Of a stretch of 32,982 nucleotides of DNA, positions 1 through 7,861 are shown piece by piece. The notes under the pieces are model-generated. The model was given only the letters and a program-made list of their open reading frames with translations. It did not search any database and was not told where the DNA came from. The stretch's first letter is position 1; each line of letters opens with the position of its first letter. The DNA comes from Gammaproteobacteria bacterium 42_54_T18 (GTDB taxonomy: Bacteria; Pseudomonadota; Gammaproteobacteria; Pseudomonadales; Ketobacteraceae): positions 1 to 32,982 of the forward strand of contig MAAL01000058.1 of NCBI GenBank assembly GCA_002163245.1, read 5' to 3'. The position numbers and the translations under genes are program-made.

Positions 1-137
1 TTTACCTCTTCAAAACATTTTCTTATTAAATCTAAGCAAGATTTAGATGCTTCTATATTCCAGCAACCAAGAACACGATAATAAATAACATTACCGCTAG
101 TTTCTAATTGAAATTTTCCATGTTCATTAAATTTCAT
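1..137 (-). CDS. Hypothetical protein, N-terminal part only
   Basis: An open frame begins with ATG at 137 and runs off the left edge after about 45 codons (MKFNEHGKFQLETSGNVIYY..., then YRVLGCWNIEASKS). It has balanced composition and no stop, so it is probably the start of a real gene outside the window. The short beta-rich opening recalls small STAS-like or PilZ-like bacterial proteins, but too little is visible to assign a family. No strong ribosome binding site is seen upstream, only a weak purine-rich stretch. It points leftward, away from the transposon remnants at 350-6700. Confidence 0.45.
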   Translation of the reverse strand, partial: MKFNEHGKFQLETSGNVIYYRVLGCWNIEASKSCLDLIRKCFEEV

Positions 138-891
138 TCTAACAACTTTGAATTAATTCAAAAATTATAGTGAAAGTATTGATAATTAGTCAATGAGTTA
201 AGCATAATAATATTTCTTTATATTGGTGAGTTTTACACGAAATTATCAGCTAGAAATCTTGCCTTATTTAATACAGGATTTGAAATAAGTCAACTTCAAA
301 TATTTATTATCTGCTTGCAGGCTCAGTATCTATATTAAAATTAGCCTATGACCGCAATGGTGGCATTGTTCACACTCAGGCTGAACGACTTACTGGTAAA
401 AAACCACCATCAAAAGTATCAGATACTCATCTGTGGGGAACGTCCGCTCTCGTATCAAACTGCCCCTTAGCTGAGATGAATTTGGTTCATAAAAAGCGAC
501 TGCTTTTGGTAGTAGTTATCCTTTCAAACTAAGCCGTAACTGTCAGCTTATGGCTAGCTGAAGAAGTCTCCAATGATCACTAGCCTAATGTTAACAAAGT
601 GAAGGTTTGTAGATCATCAGTGTTATGATCTATGCTGCAGTGATGATCTTCTAATTGGAACTGATGTCGACAAAGCCCTCAATGAAGAAACCGCGGGAAG
701 CAAGCGCCTATGGGGAATGTATCTCTGTGTGTGGTTGCTGCAAGGAGGCTTTTCTCTTACATTGCCTAGATTGAACGCTGTAAGTCACCATAATACGAAT
801 TATCTTCATAAATACTCTCTCCTTTGTCGATGTTCTAGCGCCTTTTCAGTCATTAAGACGAAGCTATCCCTAACAATTATCCTGTCATTTT
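138..891. other. Degenerate spacer between truncated gene and IS91 element
   Basis: No convincing gene is present. The stretch contains one arm of a long inverted repeat (348-457). On the plus strand through 355-530 there is an open frame (KLAYDRNGGIVHTQAERL...) that ends in TAA near 531. The matching arm at 6591-6699 has stops in that frame, so the frame is probably not coding. The rest (458-891) is noncoding-looking sequence downstream of the IS91 transposase stop and probably includes one end of that IS, but I could not place the terminus. Confidence 0.4.
348..457 (+). repeat. Left arm of ~110-bp imperfect inverted repeat
   Basis: This block matches the reverse complement of 6591-6699. 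The first ~39 bases differ at about five positions (ATGACcGCAATGGTGGC then TTGTTC.CA.TCAGGCT.AAC), the middle is diverged, and the last ~22 bases (GGGAACGTCCGCT then TCGTATCA) differ at one. The two blocks are colinear over 109-110 bp with almost no length change. They bracket the IS91/RIT composite in opposite orientation. I do not recognise the repeat; it could be the end of an older transposon or a dispersed noncoding repeat. Confidence 0.65.
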
Positions 892-1896
892 TTATGCTGG
901 GTTAATGAGTTTATCTGGCGGTGCGCGTGGGTAGTTGATGCCGATAAGCAATTCAATGATAACCATGGGGGCATGACACTTAGGGCAGATAAAGGTGTCA
1001 GCATAATCTTCCGTTTTTGCTTCACCTTCTGTTTGCTCTGACGGCTCAGGCTCCCCAACATGCAGCAATAGCCTTGCTTGTTTCAGGTTGCGTTTTCTCC
1101 CTGCATTCGCCACTAAACCATAATGACGAATACGGTGAAACCCCGATGGCAGCACATGCAGAAGAAACCGACGTATGAATTCATCATGGCTCAGCTGCAT
1201 TATTCGCTGTCGACATTGTTCTTTAACCCGGTAATTCTTCCAGCGAAAACTCACTGACCTTTTATCCATTGAAACCAACCGACTATTGGCAATAGCCACG
1301 CGATGAGTATACCGAGCCAGATAATTCAATACCGCCTCTGGCCCAGCAAAAGGACGTTTCGCATACACTACCCATTCCATCTTTTGATGACGATTGAGCC
1401 ACTGAGTAAATGGCTCGGTATCTTCAATTGAACGGCACTCACCAAAGAACATGAGTTGATGATGTTCATACGCTTCGCGCAACCCTTCAATGTATAATCG
1501 CCGAAACAAGCGTGACAATACCCGCACCGGCAAGAAGAAGCCTGATTTACAGGAAACCCATTTTTCACCATTGAGTGATAAGCCACCGCCAGGGACAATA
1601 CCATGTACATGAGGGTGGTGCGTCATGGCACTACCCCAAGTATGCAACACGAAGGTTACCCCCACTTGTGCGCCTAAATGCTTCTTATCAGCTGCAATGG
1701 TTAATAACGTTTGTGCCGCCGTTTTCATCAAAATACCGTACATGACGTCCTTGTTGTAATACGCTAGATCAGCAATATCGGCAGGTAAACTAAACACCAG
1801 ATGATAATACTCAACGGGTAACAGTTCAGTTTTTCTTGCTTCTAACCAGCGTTTGGCTGAGCTGGCCTGACACTTTGGGCAATGCCGATTACGACA
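892..1896 (-). pseudogene. IS91-family transposase, C-terminal part (after insertion)
   Basis: This is the larger fragment of a Y2 rolling-circle transposase. Reading leftward from the junction it resumes at RNRHCPKCQASSAKRWLEAR, the end of the N-terminal zinc-binding region, then ELLPVEYYHLVFSLP. It continues through the HUH motif (HPHVHGIVPGGG) and the paired catalytic tyrosines in NYLARYTHR, with a distal Cys pair (ICPKCH) near the C-terminus, and stops with TAA at 892-894. The frame is open throughout. The N-terminal 65 codons lie 3.4 kb away at 5354-5548. An internal ATG at 1797 opens a 301-codon frame, but that would lack the zinc-finger region and is unlikely to be a native start. Confidence 0.9.
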
Positions 1897-1924
1897 TGTA
1901 ATGGGGAGCTCCCCATTACATGTC
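1893..1924. repeat. 32-bp perfect palindrome at left end of RIT element
   Basis: Two 16-base arms meet at a SacI-like centre: GACATGTAATGGGGAG followed directly by its reverse complement. The arm contains TAATGGGGAG, the same core that occurs in the terminal and subterminal repeats of the element. The palindrome exists only at the left end. At the right end the terminal repeat abuts the interrupted IS91 gene directly. It may be a remnant of an earlier recombination product or an additional recombinase binding site. Confidence 0.85.
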
Positions 1925-1952
1925 TAATGGGCACATTTTTTAATGGGGAGTA
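1921..1952 (+). repeat. RIT left terminal inverted repeat
   Basis: The 32 bases starting TGTCTAATGGGCACA and ending TAATGGGGAGTA are identical to the reverse complement of 5322-5353. The TAATGGGGAGTA part (1941-1952) recurs inverted at 2016-2027, giving a facing pair that spans 87 bp, probably recombinase binding sites. Confidence 0.85.
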
Positions 1953-2015
1953 GACTTAAATGAAACAATTATATTACCGACATTTCATATTGTTATAGAT
2001 TCATATCTCAGTTTT

Positions 2016-2027
2016 TACTCCCCATTA
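2016..2027 (-). repeat. RIT left subterminal motif (inverted TAATGGGGAGTA)
   Basis: TACTCCCCATTA is an exact inverted copy of the core in the left terminal repeat and lies just beyond the stop codon of ritC. Outer and inner copies together span 1941-2027. Confidence 0.75.
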
Positions 2028-2037
2028 AAACGCATTG

Positions 2038-3036
2038 CTATACTTTGTTATTTGATGCTTTTAACATTGCAAGTAACTTGTCCGGTGGGCGAAACGTCCC
2101 CTTACGTAGGTGCGGTGGAACAATTTGTTCAATTGCTTCCAATTTTTCACTCGGGTCGGCACGCGTATAAATTTCTGATGTTGCCAAATTACTATGACCC
2201 AACCACAATGCGACTTTTCGAATATCTTGAGTTGCTTGCAAGATTATCATCGCGCAGGCATGCCTCAATACATGTGGTGATACTCGTTTCTTAGATAATG
2301 ATGGGCAATGGCACATAGCTGTTTTAACATGACTTTTTAGCAAGTAGGCAAATCCCCAACGAGTCATGGGTTCTCCTCGCGCATTGACAAAAACCTCAGG
2401 AGTTGTTGTCTCTCCTCTGATCGCTAACCATGCTCTCAGCGCCGTAGTAGTAACCTGCCATAGAGGTAATGCTCGCTCTCGTCGGCCTTTACCATGAACA
2501 AGAATACTCTTCTGCGATGAGGTCAAATCGTTCGTTTGTAAGCCAACTAACTCTGAAACGCGTAAGCCAGCACAAATAGCTACGTGTAGCATAGCTCGGT
2601 CTCGAATTCCCATACGAGTTGTGGGATTTGGTGCATTGAGTAGTGCCTGGATTTCCTCTTGGTTTAGGTAAGATACCAACCGACTATCAGTTTTTTTAAA
2701 AGGAATTGCTAGGACAGCACGAATTTGGTCAAGTCTAGCAGGTAAGCGATATTCCAAAAACCGAAAGAATGATTTAATGGCAGCTAACCGTATGTTTCTT
2801 GTATCTGGTGAGTTTTGACGTGTCTTTTCAAGGTCTTCGAGAAAATCACTAATAAGTGTTGCTTTCAATTGCTCTAGCATCAAACTAGAGGGCGGAACTT
2901 TGTACTTTTTCGCTGCAAATTCGAAAAGCAGTAAGAAACTATAAGCATATGAATCACAAGTGTGTGGACTAAGCCCCCTCTGATGAATAAGATATTCACA
3001 AAGAAATGCTTCAATGTGCTGACTAATTATGACCAC
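2038..3036 (-). CDS. ritC: RIT tyrosine recombinase, third gene
   Basis: This 332-residue tyrosine recombinase is the last gene of the trio. It has an N-terminal SAM-like core-binding domain (about residues 5-110, LCEYLIHQRGLSPHTCDSY) and a catalytic domain with Arg in GLRVSELVGL, the H-x-x-R box in SPHVLRHACA, the GH of LGHSNLATSE and the nucleophile Tyr in IYTRADP, so all catalytic residues are visible. Translation starts at GTG 3036, overlapping the end of ritB by 10 nt, with GGGAG about 9 nt upstream, which indicates translational coupling. In known RIT elements all three recombinases are always kept together; their separate roles are not established. The stop is TAG at 2038, 10 bp from the subterminal motif. 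Confidence 0.88.
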   Translation of the reverse strand: MVIISQHIEAFLCEYLIHQRGLSPHTCDSYAYSFLLLFEFAAKKYKVPPSSLMLEQLKATLISDFLEDLEKTRQNSPDTRNIRLAAIKSFFRFLEYRLPARLDQIRAVLAIPFKKTDSRLVSYLNQEEIQALLNAPNPTTRMGIRDRAMLHVAICAGLRVSELVGLQTNDLTSSQKSILVHGKGRRERALPLWQVTTTALRAWLAIRGETTTPEVFVNARGEPMTRWGFAYLLKSHVKTAMCHCPSLSKKRVSPHVLRHACAMIILQATQDIRKVALWLGHSNLATSEIYTRADPSEKLEAIEQIVPPHLRKGTFRPPDKLLAMLKASNNKV

Positions 3037-3944
3037 GATTTTTCTCCCTTAAATAAGAAGCTTTCACAATCAATAGCGATATTACGTAACAGCTCAGGTG
3101 CAGCTTCAAGATACCAAAATGTTGAATAAACATTGGCGTGCCCCAAATAGGTAGACAGTGCTAACATGTGCTGACTCACCAATTTACGACCGTTCGAACA
3201 CTCCAGTAGCGAGTTCACAGCAAATCGATGGCGTAAGTCATGTAATCTAGGTTGGGGAACACCTGCTGGGGTCGATAACTTTGTTCTTTTCAGCAATTTT
3301 TTAAATGTGCAATACACTGAACTATAACGCAGTGGTTGTCCCACCTCTGTAACAAATACTTCATTATTGCTTGATGATACTGAACGTCGACGAACCAAAT
3401 AACGTTCCAATCCGAGTACTGCAGTGTCATGCAATGGTACCAGACGGGTCTTACGGAACTTTGTATGGTGGATCAAAAGCCCGTCGGCAGTGATGTCAGA
3501 AAGGTGTAGCTTCAATGCCTCAGAGACTCTAAGTCCTGTTGCTGACAATAGCGCAATTAAATTCGCAAAGGTATGTGGATACAAAGTGTCTGGTGGACCT
3601 AGCGCTAATGCAGTTTTAATCAGATTAGTGATCTCTGTATTGGAGTAAATAAATGGTAAGCGTCGTGTTTTATAACAGAAAAAATAACGTGATGGCGGCA
3701 ACTCATGACGTTTGTCTTCTAAACGAATATAACGAGCAAATCTACACACCGTTTTTATTCTGGTATCACGTTGAGCCACAGACACAGCTTTACTGGCCCA
3801 TTTTATCGCGGTTGAAGCACGGATGAATGATTCACCAGATTCTGCTGCAAATCGGGCATAACTAAGTAACAGACATTCATCGTTTGAGAGAACAAAACCC
3901 GTTGTACGTCGCAAAGCCAGGTATAATTTTATATCGTGTATCAT
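3027..3944 (-). CDS. ritB: RIT tyrosine recombinase, second gene
   Basis: This tyrosine recombinase has about 305 residues. The best start is ATG at 3944 (MIHDIKLYLALRR): it overlaps the TGA of the upstream recombinase frame as ATGA and has GGAGG about 7 nt before it. An ATG 18 nt further upstream gives a longer but less likely start. Catalytic features are GLRVSEALKL (Arg I), RLHDLRHRFAV (H-x-x-R), YLGHANVYST (GH) and the Tyr in FWYLEAAPEL. The overlaps on both sides (4 nt upstream, 10 nt downstream) suggest the three recombinases are made in fixed ratio from one message. Confidence 0.88.
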   Translation of the reverse strand: MIHDIKLYLALRRTTGFVLSNDECLLLSYARFAAESGESFIRASTAIKWASKAVSVAQRDTRIKTVCRFARYIRLEDKRHELPPSRYFFCYKTRRLPFIYSNTEITNLIKTALALGPPDTLYPHTFANLIALLSATGLRVSEALKLHLSDITADGLLIHHTKFRKTRLVPLHDTAVLGLERYLVRRRSVSSSNNEVFVTEVGQPLRYSSVYCTFKKLLKRTKLSTPAGVPQPRLHDLRHRFAVNSLLECSNGRKLVSQHMLALSTYLGHANVYSTFWYLEAAPELLRNIAIDCESFLFKGEKSWS

Positions 3945-5187
3945 TGGAGTGCCTCCGGCCATGGTTGGGCAATCTGTTTAAGCAGTGCAACATCAACTTT
4001 GGCGTAATAAGCAGTGGTATCCAAACGTTTATGTCGTAGCACTAAACCGATTTTATCTAATGGAACACCATTCGTAACATCTCAGTAGCCGCTGTGTGTC
4101 GAAGCACATGGGCACCTTTAATGCGTGTGTTCACACCAGCTCTCAACAAAGCTCTTTTAACCACTGATGATACACTTCCCCCTGATGAAAATTCTTGGTA
4201 AGGGACAATATTGCTAACAAAGAGTTTGTTGGTTTGTGCATTTTTGGGACGCAATTCGAGATAACGTTGTATTGCATCACCGACATCCTGAGGTAGTGGT
4301 AGACGAACTTCTGAACGACTTTTTCCCGAAACCCGAAGGCTGCCGTCATGCCATTCGATATCATCTATATTCATTTTTGCTACATCTCCAGCACGAAGTC
4401 CGAGCCGCACAAGTAACAAGATAATAGCGAGATCACGAATACGATTTAGTGAGTTGCCTTCACTCTTCTCAATCAGTTTCTCTAGTTCATCTGTGGTTAA
4501 ACTCTGGGGAAGTTCCGTCAAACGCCAGTGCGCGAATACGGGGACAGCTTGATCTAAGTCCGCGGTACAGCGACCACCGATAATGAGGTAACGCAGAAAT
4601 ATTCGTACAGAGGTTATGAGTTTCTCAATAGTGGGTGCATTACACTTTTTGGCAGATTCAAGAAAAAAAGTACGTATTTGTTTCGCATCCCACAAAGAGG
4701 GATTATCAGCTAGCTCATTCAGTAACCGGCTGGCACCAAAGCTGTATTGCCTGATTGTATCTGGTGTTAAACCGCGATGGTTGTGGAGCCAATAACGAAA
4801 ATTCACCAAATAAGTTGAATCCGTGCACTCAACAATGAGAACGGGATCAGGAGCTAAAATATTTATCTGCGTTAAATATCGATAAAAACACTTCACGCCA
4901 AAAAAAGTGTGATGATTGACTACACCCCCATTAGAGTTCTGGCATCGACAAGTAGGTAGATGACGACGAAAAGAGTCAGGAGTGGTGGTATTAACATCAG
5001 TTAAACTCTTTCCTTGGCTTAGCAAAAAGTATCCAAGGTGGGCTGCAACACGCAGATAACGTATGGCGGTTGAATGTGAATAACCTTTTTCCTTGAGCAT
5101 AGCGGCAAAACCATCTATGTAAGGCGCACTCGGTCCTGAACGTAAGCGCTTAAGAGTTTTGGGTGTAACAAAGTAATTCTCCAACAT
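3941..5187 (-). pseudogene. ritA: RIT tyrosine recombinase, first gene, frameshifted before catalytic Tyr
   Basis: The frame opens at ATG 5187 (MLENYFVTPKTLKRL) and encodes core-binding domains and the first catalytic residues: Arg in RLGLRAGDVAKM and H-x-x-R in GAHVLRHTAATEMLR. It then hits TAG at 4057. Shifting frame near 4071-4075 (one base appears to be missing in TTACGAATGG) recovers the rest of the family sequence, NGVPLDKIGLVLRHKRL then DTTAYYAKVDVALLKQ with the nucleophile Tyr, ending in TGA at 3941 that overlaps the ritB start. So the annotated-length product (376 residues) lacks the active-site tyrosine. It could be a real mutation, a sequencing error or, less likely, programmed frameshifting. 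The upstream leader 5188-5320 holds the right subterminal motif. Confidence 0.85.
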
Positions 5188-5245
5188 AACAATATCCTTA
5201 TATTTAGTTTGTGGATATTGTCAGAATAGCAGAGCAAGTGTATCT

Positions 5246-5257
5246 TTATGGGGAGTA
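5246..5257 (+). repeat. RIT right subterminal motif
   Basis: TTATGGGGAGTA differs by one base from the core TAATGGGGAGTA and faces the copy in the right terminal repeat (TACTCCCCATTA at 5322-5333). The pair spans 88 bp, almost the same as the 87-bp span at the left end. Confidence 0.7.
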
Positions 5258-5321
5258 AAAAAGTAAAGGTTTAGCCATAACATATTGAGGACATGCATAA
5301 AATTGTTTTATTTCGTAGGTT

Positions 5322-5353
5322 TACTCCCCATTAAAAAATGTGCCCATTAGACA
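5322..5353 (-). repeat. RIT right terminal inverted repeat
   Basis: Read on the minus strand these 32 bases are identical to 1921-1952. The repeat ends in GACA (5350-5353), which also borders the left side (1893-1896); the split transposase frame continues immediately at 5354. Confidence 0.85.
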
Positions 5354-5548
5354 GGAGTTGTAGGCTATCTGGTCGTGATTACACGAAGGACAATGCAGCA
5401 GATGACCACCGAGCACACGGGTTCGACAGTGTTCAATGGCTGACATCACTTTGTGCTGCGCTAACCCTAAATGACCCACATGTTCATTGCGGTAAGTTTG
5501 ACCCGCAGTTCGAAACACATCCGCCACTTCCAGTTTTGGGCGAGACAT
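5354..5548 (-). pseudogene. IS91-family transposase, N-terminal part
   Basis: ATG at 5548 opens MSRPKLEVADVFRTAGQTYR..., 65 codons reaching the first half of the IS91 zinc-binding motif (HCPSCNHDQIAYNSC) before the RIT element interrupts. The continuation RNRHCPKC is at 1896. The start lies 7 nt after the recombinase stop, consistent with co-translation of recombinase and transposase. An artefactual frame continues into the RIT end, adding LMGTFFNGE, and should be ignored. Confidence 0.88.
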
Positions 5549-5555
5549 AAATAAC

Positions 5556-6467
5556 TCACTTTGTCCCTTTATTTTTCTTCGTTTTTTTAGCTTTCTTCTT
5601 CATGATGGTGTCCAGCGGACTGGTGACTTCTTTTAATAAATCCGTGGCAACTTGCGCATACAAGGCGGTGCTATTGAGTTTGCTGTGCCCTAACAACACT
5701 TGTATCACGCAAATATCTACTTTGGCTTCCAATAAATGTGTGGCAAAACTGTGCCTCAAGGAATGCATAGAAATCTTTTTAGTGATACCTGCCGTAGAAA
5801 CGGCGACTTTGCATACCCGACTCAAATGACGGGAGGTCATATGATAAAGAGGGTTATCACCAGGAAATAACCAGCCAGCTTTTAACATCTGCCCCTGTTG
5901 ATTGGCAAAACGCCACCAGTTACGAAGGTGCTCAAGTAAGACAGGAGATAGCATGGCGTAACGGTCTCGGCGACCTTTGCCTTGTTCAACCCGTAGTGCC
6001 ATACGTTCACTGTCGACATCGCTGACCTTGAGGTTGACGACTTCACTGACCCGTAAACCAGCGCCGTAGGCCACGGCCAATGCTGCCTTAAACTTCGGGT
6101 GCATTGCCGCTTCAATGAGTTGTTTCGCTTTGTCCATGCTAAGCACTTCAGGCAATTTACGGGCGACAGGCACACTGCTGAGCTTAGACACCACCTCGGG
6201 TCTATCAAGTGTAATGTTATATAGGAAACGCAAGGCGGTCAGGGTGACATTAATCGTTTGACCTGTGGTGCCAATGTTGACTAAATGCAACTGAAATAGT
6301 CGTAGGTCTTCAGCGGTGACCTCCTCTGGTGAGCGTTGCAGATAATCACAGAGTTTAGAAATGCCTCTAATGTAGGTCATAAGACTAGCTGAGCCGAGTT
6401 TGCGCAAAGTGACTTCGTCTTCAATACGTTTAAGTAATTGTGGTGGGAAATAAGTGCTAATGTTCAT
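5556..6467 (-). CDS. IS91-associated tyrosine recombinase
   Basis: This is an intact 303-residue XerC/D-like recombinase: core-binding domain at residues 1-100, then a catalytic domain with GAGLRVSEVVNLKV (Arg I), QGKGRRDRYAML (beta-hairpin with conserved Lys), SMHSLRHSFATHLLE (H-x-x-R), LLGHSKLNST and the nucleophile Tyr in ALYAQVATDL. The C-terminal tail is lysine-rich (KKKAKKTKKNKGTK). It starts at ATG 6467 with GGAG about 10 nt upstream, which lies inside a hairpin. The gene precedes the transposase of the same IS91-type unit, and this pairing recurs in part of the IS91 family. Its job there is not known; resolution of transposition products is a reasonable guess. Confidence 0.85.
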   Translation of the reverse strand: MNISTYFPPQLLKRIEDEVTLRKLGSASLMTYIRGISKLCDYLQRSPEEVTAEDLRLFQLHLVNIGTTGQTINVTLTALRFLYNITLDRPEVVSKLSSVPVARKLPEVLSMDKAKQLIEAAMHPKFKAALAVAYGAGLRVSEVVNLKVSDVDSERMALRVEQGKGRRDRYAMLSPVLLEHLRNWWRFANQQGQMLKAGWLFPGDNPLYHMTSRHLSRVCKVAVSTAGITKKISMHSLRHSFATHLLEAKVDICVIQVLLGHSKLNSTALYAQVATDLLKEVTSPLDTIMKKKAKKTKKNKGTK

Positions 6468-6473
6468 GAGATT

Positions 6474-6509
6474 AACTCCTCTGGTTGTAGGCGAAATGCC
6501 TGAGGAGTT
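6474..6509 (-). promoter_or_regulatory. Leader hairpin sequestering the recombinase Shine-Dalgarno
   Basis: AACTCCTC (6474-6481) and GAGGAGTT (6502-6509) are perfect complements, with a smaller inner stem AGGC/GCCT between them. On the minus-strand transcript, the arm nearest the gene is GAGGAGTT, which carries the GGAG just upstream of ATG 6467. A folded leader would hide the ribosome binding site and limit recombinase synthesis, as seen for other transposition genes protected from read-through transcription. Structure is seen; function is inferred. Confidence 0.55.
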
Positions 6510-6590
6510 AGAGTATTAAAAAGCATAAATGTTAGAAGGAAATGCAGTGTTAGCCAAGAACACCATTACCGCGCGAGCGGTTTAGTTCAA

Positions 6591-6699
6591 TGATACGATA
6601 GCGGACGTTCCCAAAATATAAAACATGAGTCTATTGATGATAACTTTTTGACAATAACCTGTTAAGCCTGAATGAGAACAAAGCCACCATTGCAGTCAT
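6591..6699 (-). repeat. Right arm of ~110-bp imperfect inverted repeat
   Basis: The reverse complement matches 348-457; see that entry. It lies between the IS91-associated recombinase and the membrane-protein genes. The remaining bases to 6814 hold no gene that I can see. Confidence 0.65.
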
Positions 6700-6814
6700 T
6701 CACGTAATTGTATTGGTATCACTTAAAAATAACCTTTGTTGTTGAGGAGTAATTTTTTCCATAGTGGATTAAAAAATCATCTCAGATTAAGCCGTAACTA
6801 ATTCAATAAATGAA

Positions 6815-7861
6815 TTATATTTCATCTTTTTTTAATTTATGTTTTAAGCGTTGACGATATGTATCTTTTGCTAGTTTTTGCAAATCTTCTACCTGATCAC
6901 TCTCATCAACAATTTCACGGCCTAAGAAAGTTTCAATTGCATCTTCGAGTGAAACTACACCTGCTGTTTGGCCAAAATGGTCTTCTACAATAAAAATATG
7001 GTCATTGCGTTTAATAAATAAATCCAATAAATTTAATACTGGCAAGTTTTCTGAAACTCTCCAAATAGGAGTAGCTACTTCAGATAAAGTTAGTTTACCT
7101 TGCCCTTGTATTTCACTCTCATATAAATATGTTTTTATCACAAGACCTGTAATAGAATCAATTGTACCTTCATACACAGGGATGCGGGTAAAATTAGCTG
7201 TCCTAACATTTTTAATAGCTTCAGTTATCGTAGTTTCTTTTGGAAAAGCATGAACTACACTTCGTGGTGTCAGTATATCTTTAGTTTTCACATCTCTTAA
7301 TTTTAAAATATTTTCTAACAATTGGCTTTCTTGATTGTCTAGCGCACCATCCTTATGACTCAGTGACGCTACGGTCAGTAACTCCTCTCGGCTAATAATA
7401 TCAGGATTTCCATGAGTGAACATTCTGGTAAGCAGAGATGAGAACCAGACAAAGGGATAAACAAGCTTAACTAAAACAGAAATAATATATGCGGATGGAA
7501 CAGCTAAATTACGCCAAAAAGTAGCCCCCAGTGTTTTAGGAATAATTTCAGAAAAATATAGGATAGCTAAAGTTAATAAAAATGCGATAAGCGTTTCTTT
7601 TTCTTCACCAAAAATCCGAATAGCTTGAGCGCCAACTCCTGCTGCCCCCATAGTGTGAGCAAAGGTATTTAAGATTAAAATGCTTGATATCGAGTGTTCA
7701 AGTTTATTTCTCACCTGAGATAAAGTTTTTGCACCTTTATCATTAGCTTTGAGTTTTTGTGCTACAAAAGTAGGAGTGACTGACAACAGCACAGCTTCTA
7801 GAATTGAACATAAAAATGATATGCCGATGGCGATTACAAGGTAAATAATTAATAGGGTCAT
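6815..7861 (-). CDS. CNNM/DUF21-CBS family membrane protein (hemolysin-like)
   Basis: A protein of about 348 residues. The N-terminal half is a DUF21/CNNM membrane domain: hydrophobic segments near residues 1-22, 50-75, 90-115 and 120-145, with family signatures LNTFAHTMGAAGVGAQ and LYFSEIIPKTLGATF. A tandem CBS pair follows (about 190-310: ILTPRSVVHAFPKETTI..., TRIPVYEGTIDSITGLV, HIFIVEDHFGQTAGVVSLED), binding adenine nucleotide in relatives. The CorC_HlyC domain that ends many bacterial homologues is absent. Relatives are linked to Mg2+/Na+ or Co2+ export. The chosen start is ATG 7861 (MTLLIIYLVIAIG); a GTG at 7906 gives a 15-residue extension that would precede the first membrane segment and looks unnatural. 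Monocistronic. Confidence 0.85.
   Translation of the reverse strand: MTLLIIYLVIAIGISFLCSILEAVLLSVTPTFVAQKLKANDKGAKTLSQVRNKLEHSISSILILNTFAHTMGAAGVGAQAIRIFGEEKETLIAFLLTLAILYFSEIIPKTLGATFWRNLAVPSAYIISVLVKLVYPFVWFSSLLTRMFTHGNPDIISREELLTVASLSHKDGALDNQESQLLENILKLRDVKTKDILTPRSVVHAFPKETTITEAIKNVRTANFTRIPVYEGTIDSITGLVIKTYLYESEIQGQGKLTLSEVATPIWRVSENLPVLNLLDLFIKRNDHIFIVEDHFGQTAGVVSLEDAIETFLGREIVDESDQVEDLQKLAKDTYRQRLKHKLKKDEI

Larger units (their letters stand above)
1897..5353 (-). mobile_element. RIT (Recombinase-In-Trio) element inserted in IS91 transposase
   Basis: Three consecutive, overlapping genes on the minus strand each encode a tyrosine site-specific recombinase (5187 to 2038), the defining layout of RIT elements. 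The element has 32-bp identical terminal inverted repeats (1921-1952 and 5322-5353) and sits inside the IS91 transposase gene. The reading frame ...AYNSC | RNRHCPKC is restored exactly if 1897-5353 is removed together with one copy of the flanking GACA (1893-1896 and 5350-5353). So either GACA is a short target duplication or it is the crossover overlap used by the recombinases. No passenger gene is present. The first recombinase is frameshifted, so the trio may be inactive. Confidence 0.85.
892..6467 (-). mobile_element. IS91-family element carrying a tyrosine recombinase, split by a RIT element
   Basis: Two genes in the same direction, a tyrosine recombinase (5556-6467) followed 7 nt later by a Y2 HUH transposase (5354-5548 plus 892-1896), form an IS91-type unit. 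Some IS91-family members are known to carry such a recombinase upstream of the transposase. IS91 elements move by rolling-circle transposition and do not have classical terminal inverted repeats, so the true ends cannot be set by eye; the span given covers only the genes. The transposase is broken by insertion of the 1897-5353 element, so this copy should be unable to move by itself. Confidence 0.8.

Noticed and set aside
540-600. Similarity of the stretch around GTCAGCTTATGGCTAGCTG to the integrase relic near 10705
   Set aside because: Only about 20 bases align and the reading frames differ; too weak to call a second integrase scar.
717-905. 62-codon plus-strand frame near the left end
   Set aside because: No ribosome binding site or recognisable protein features, and it overlaps the IS91 transposase end and flank; treated as chance.
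6591-6612. GGGAACGTCCGCT block as the IS91 terminus or an integron attC site
   Set aside because: Homology between the two copies extends ~90 bp outward beyond this block, so it is not a clean IS end, and the paired core sites of attC are missing.
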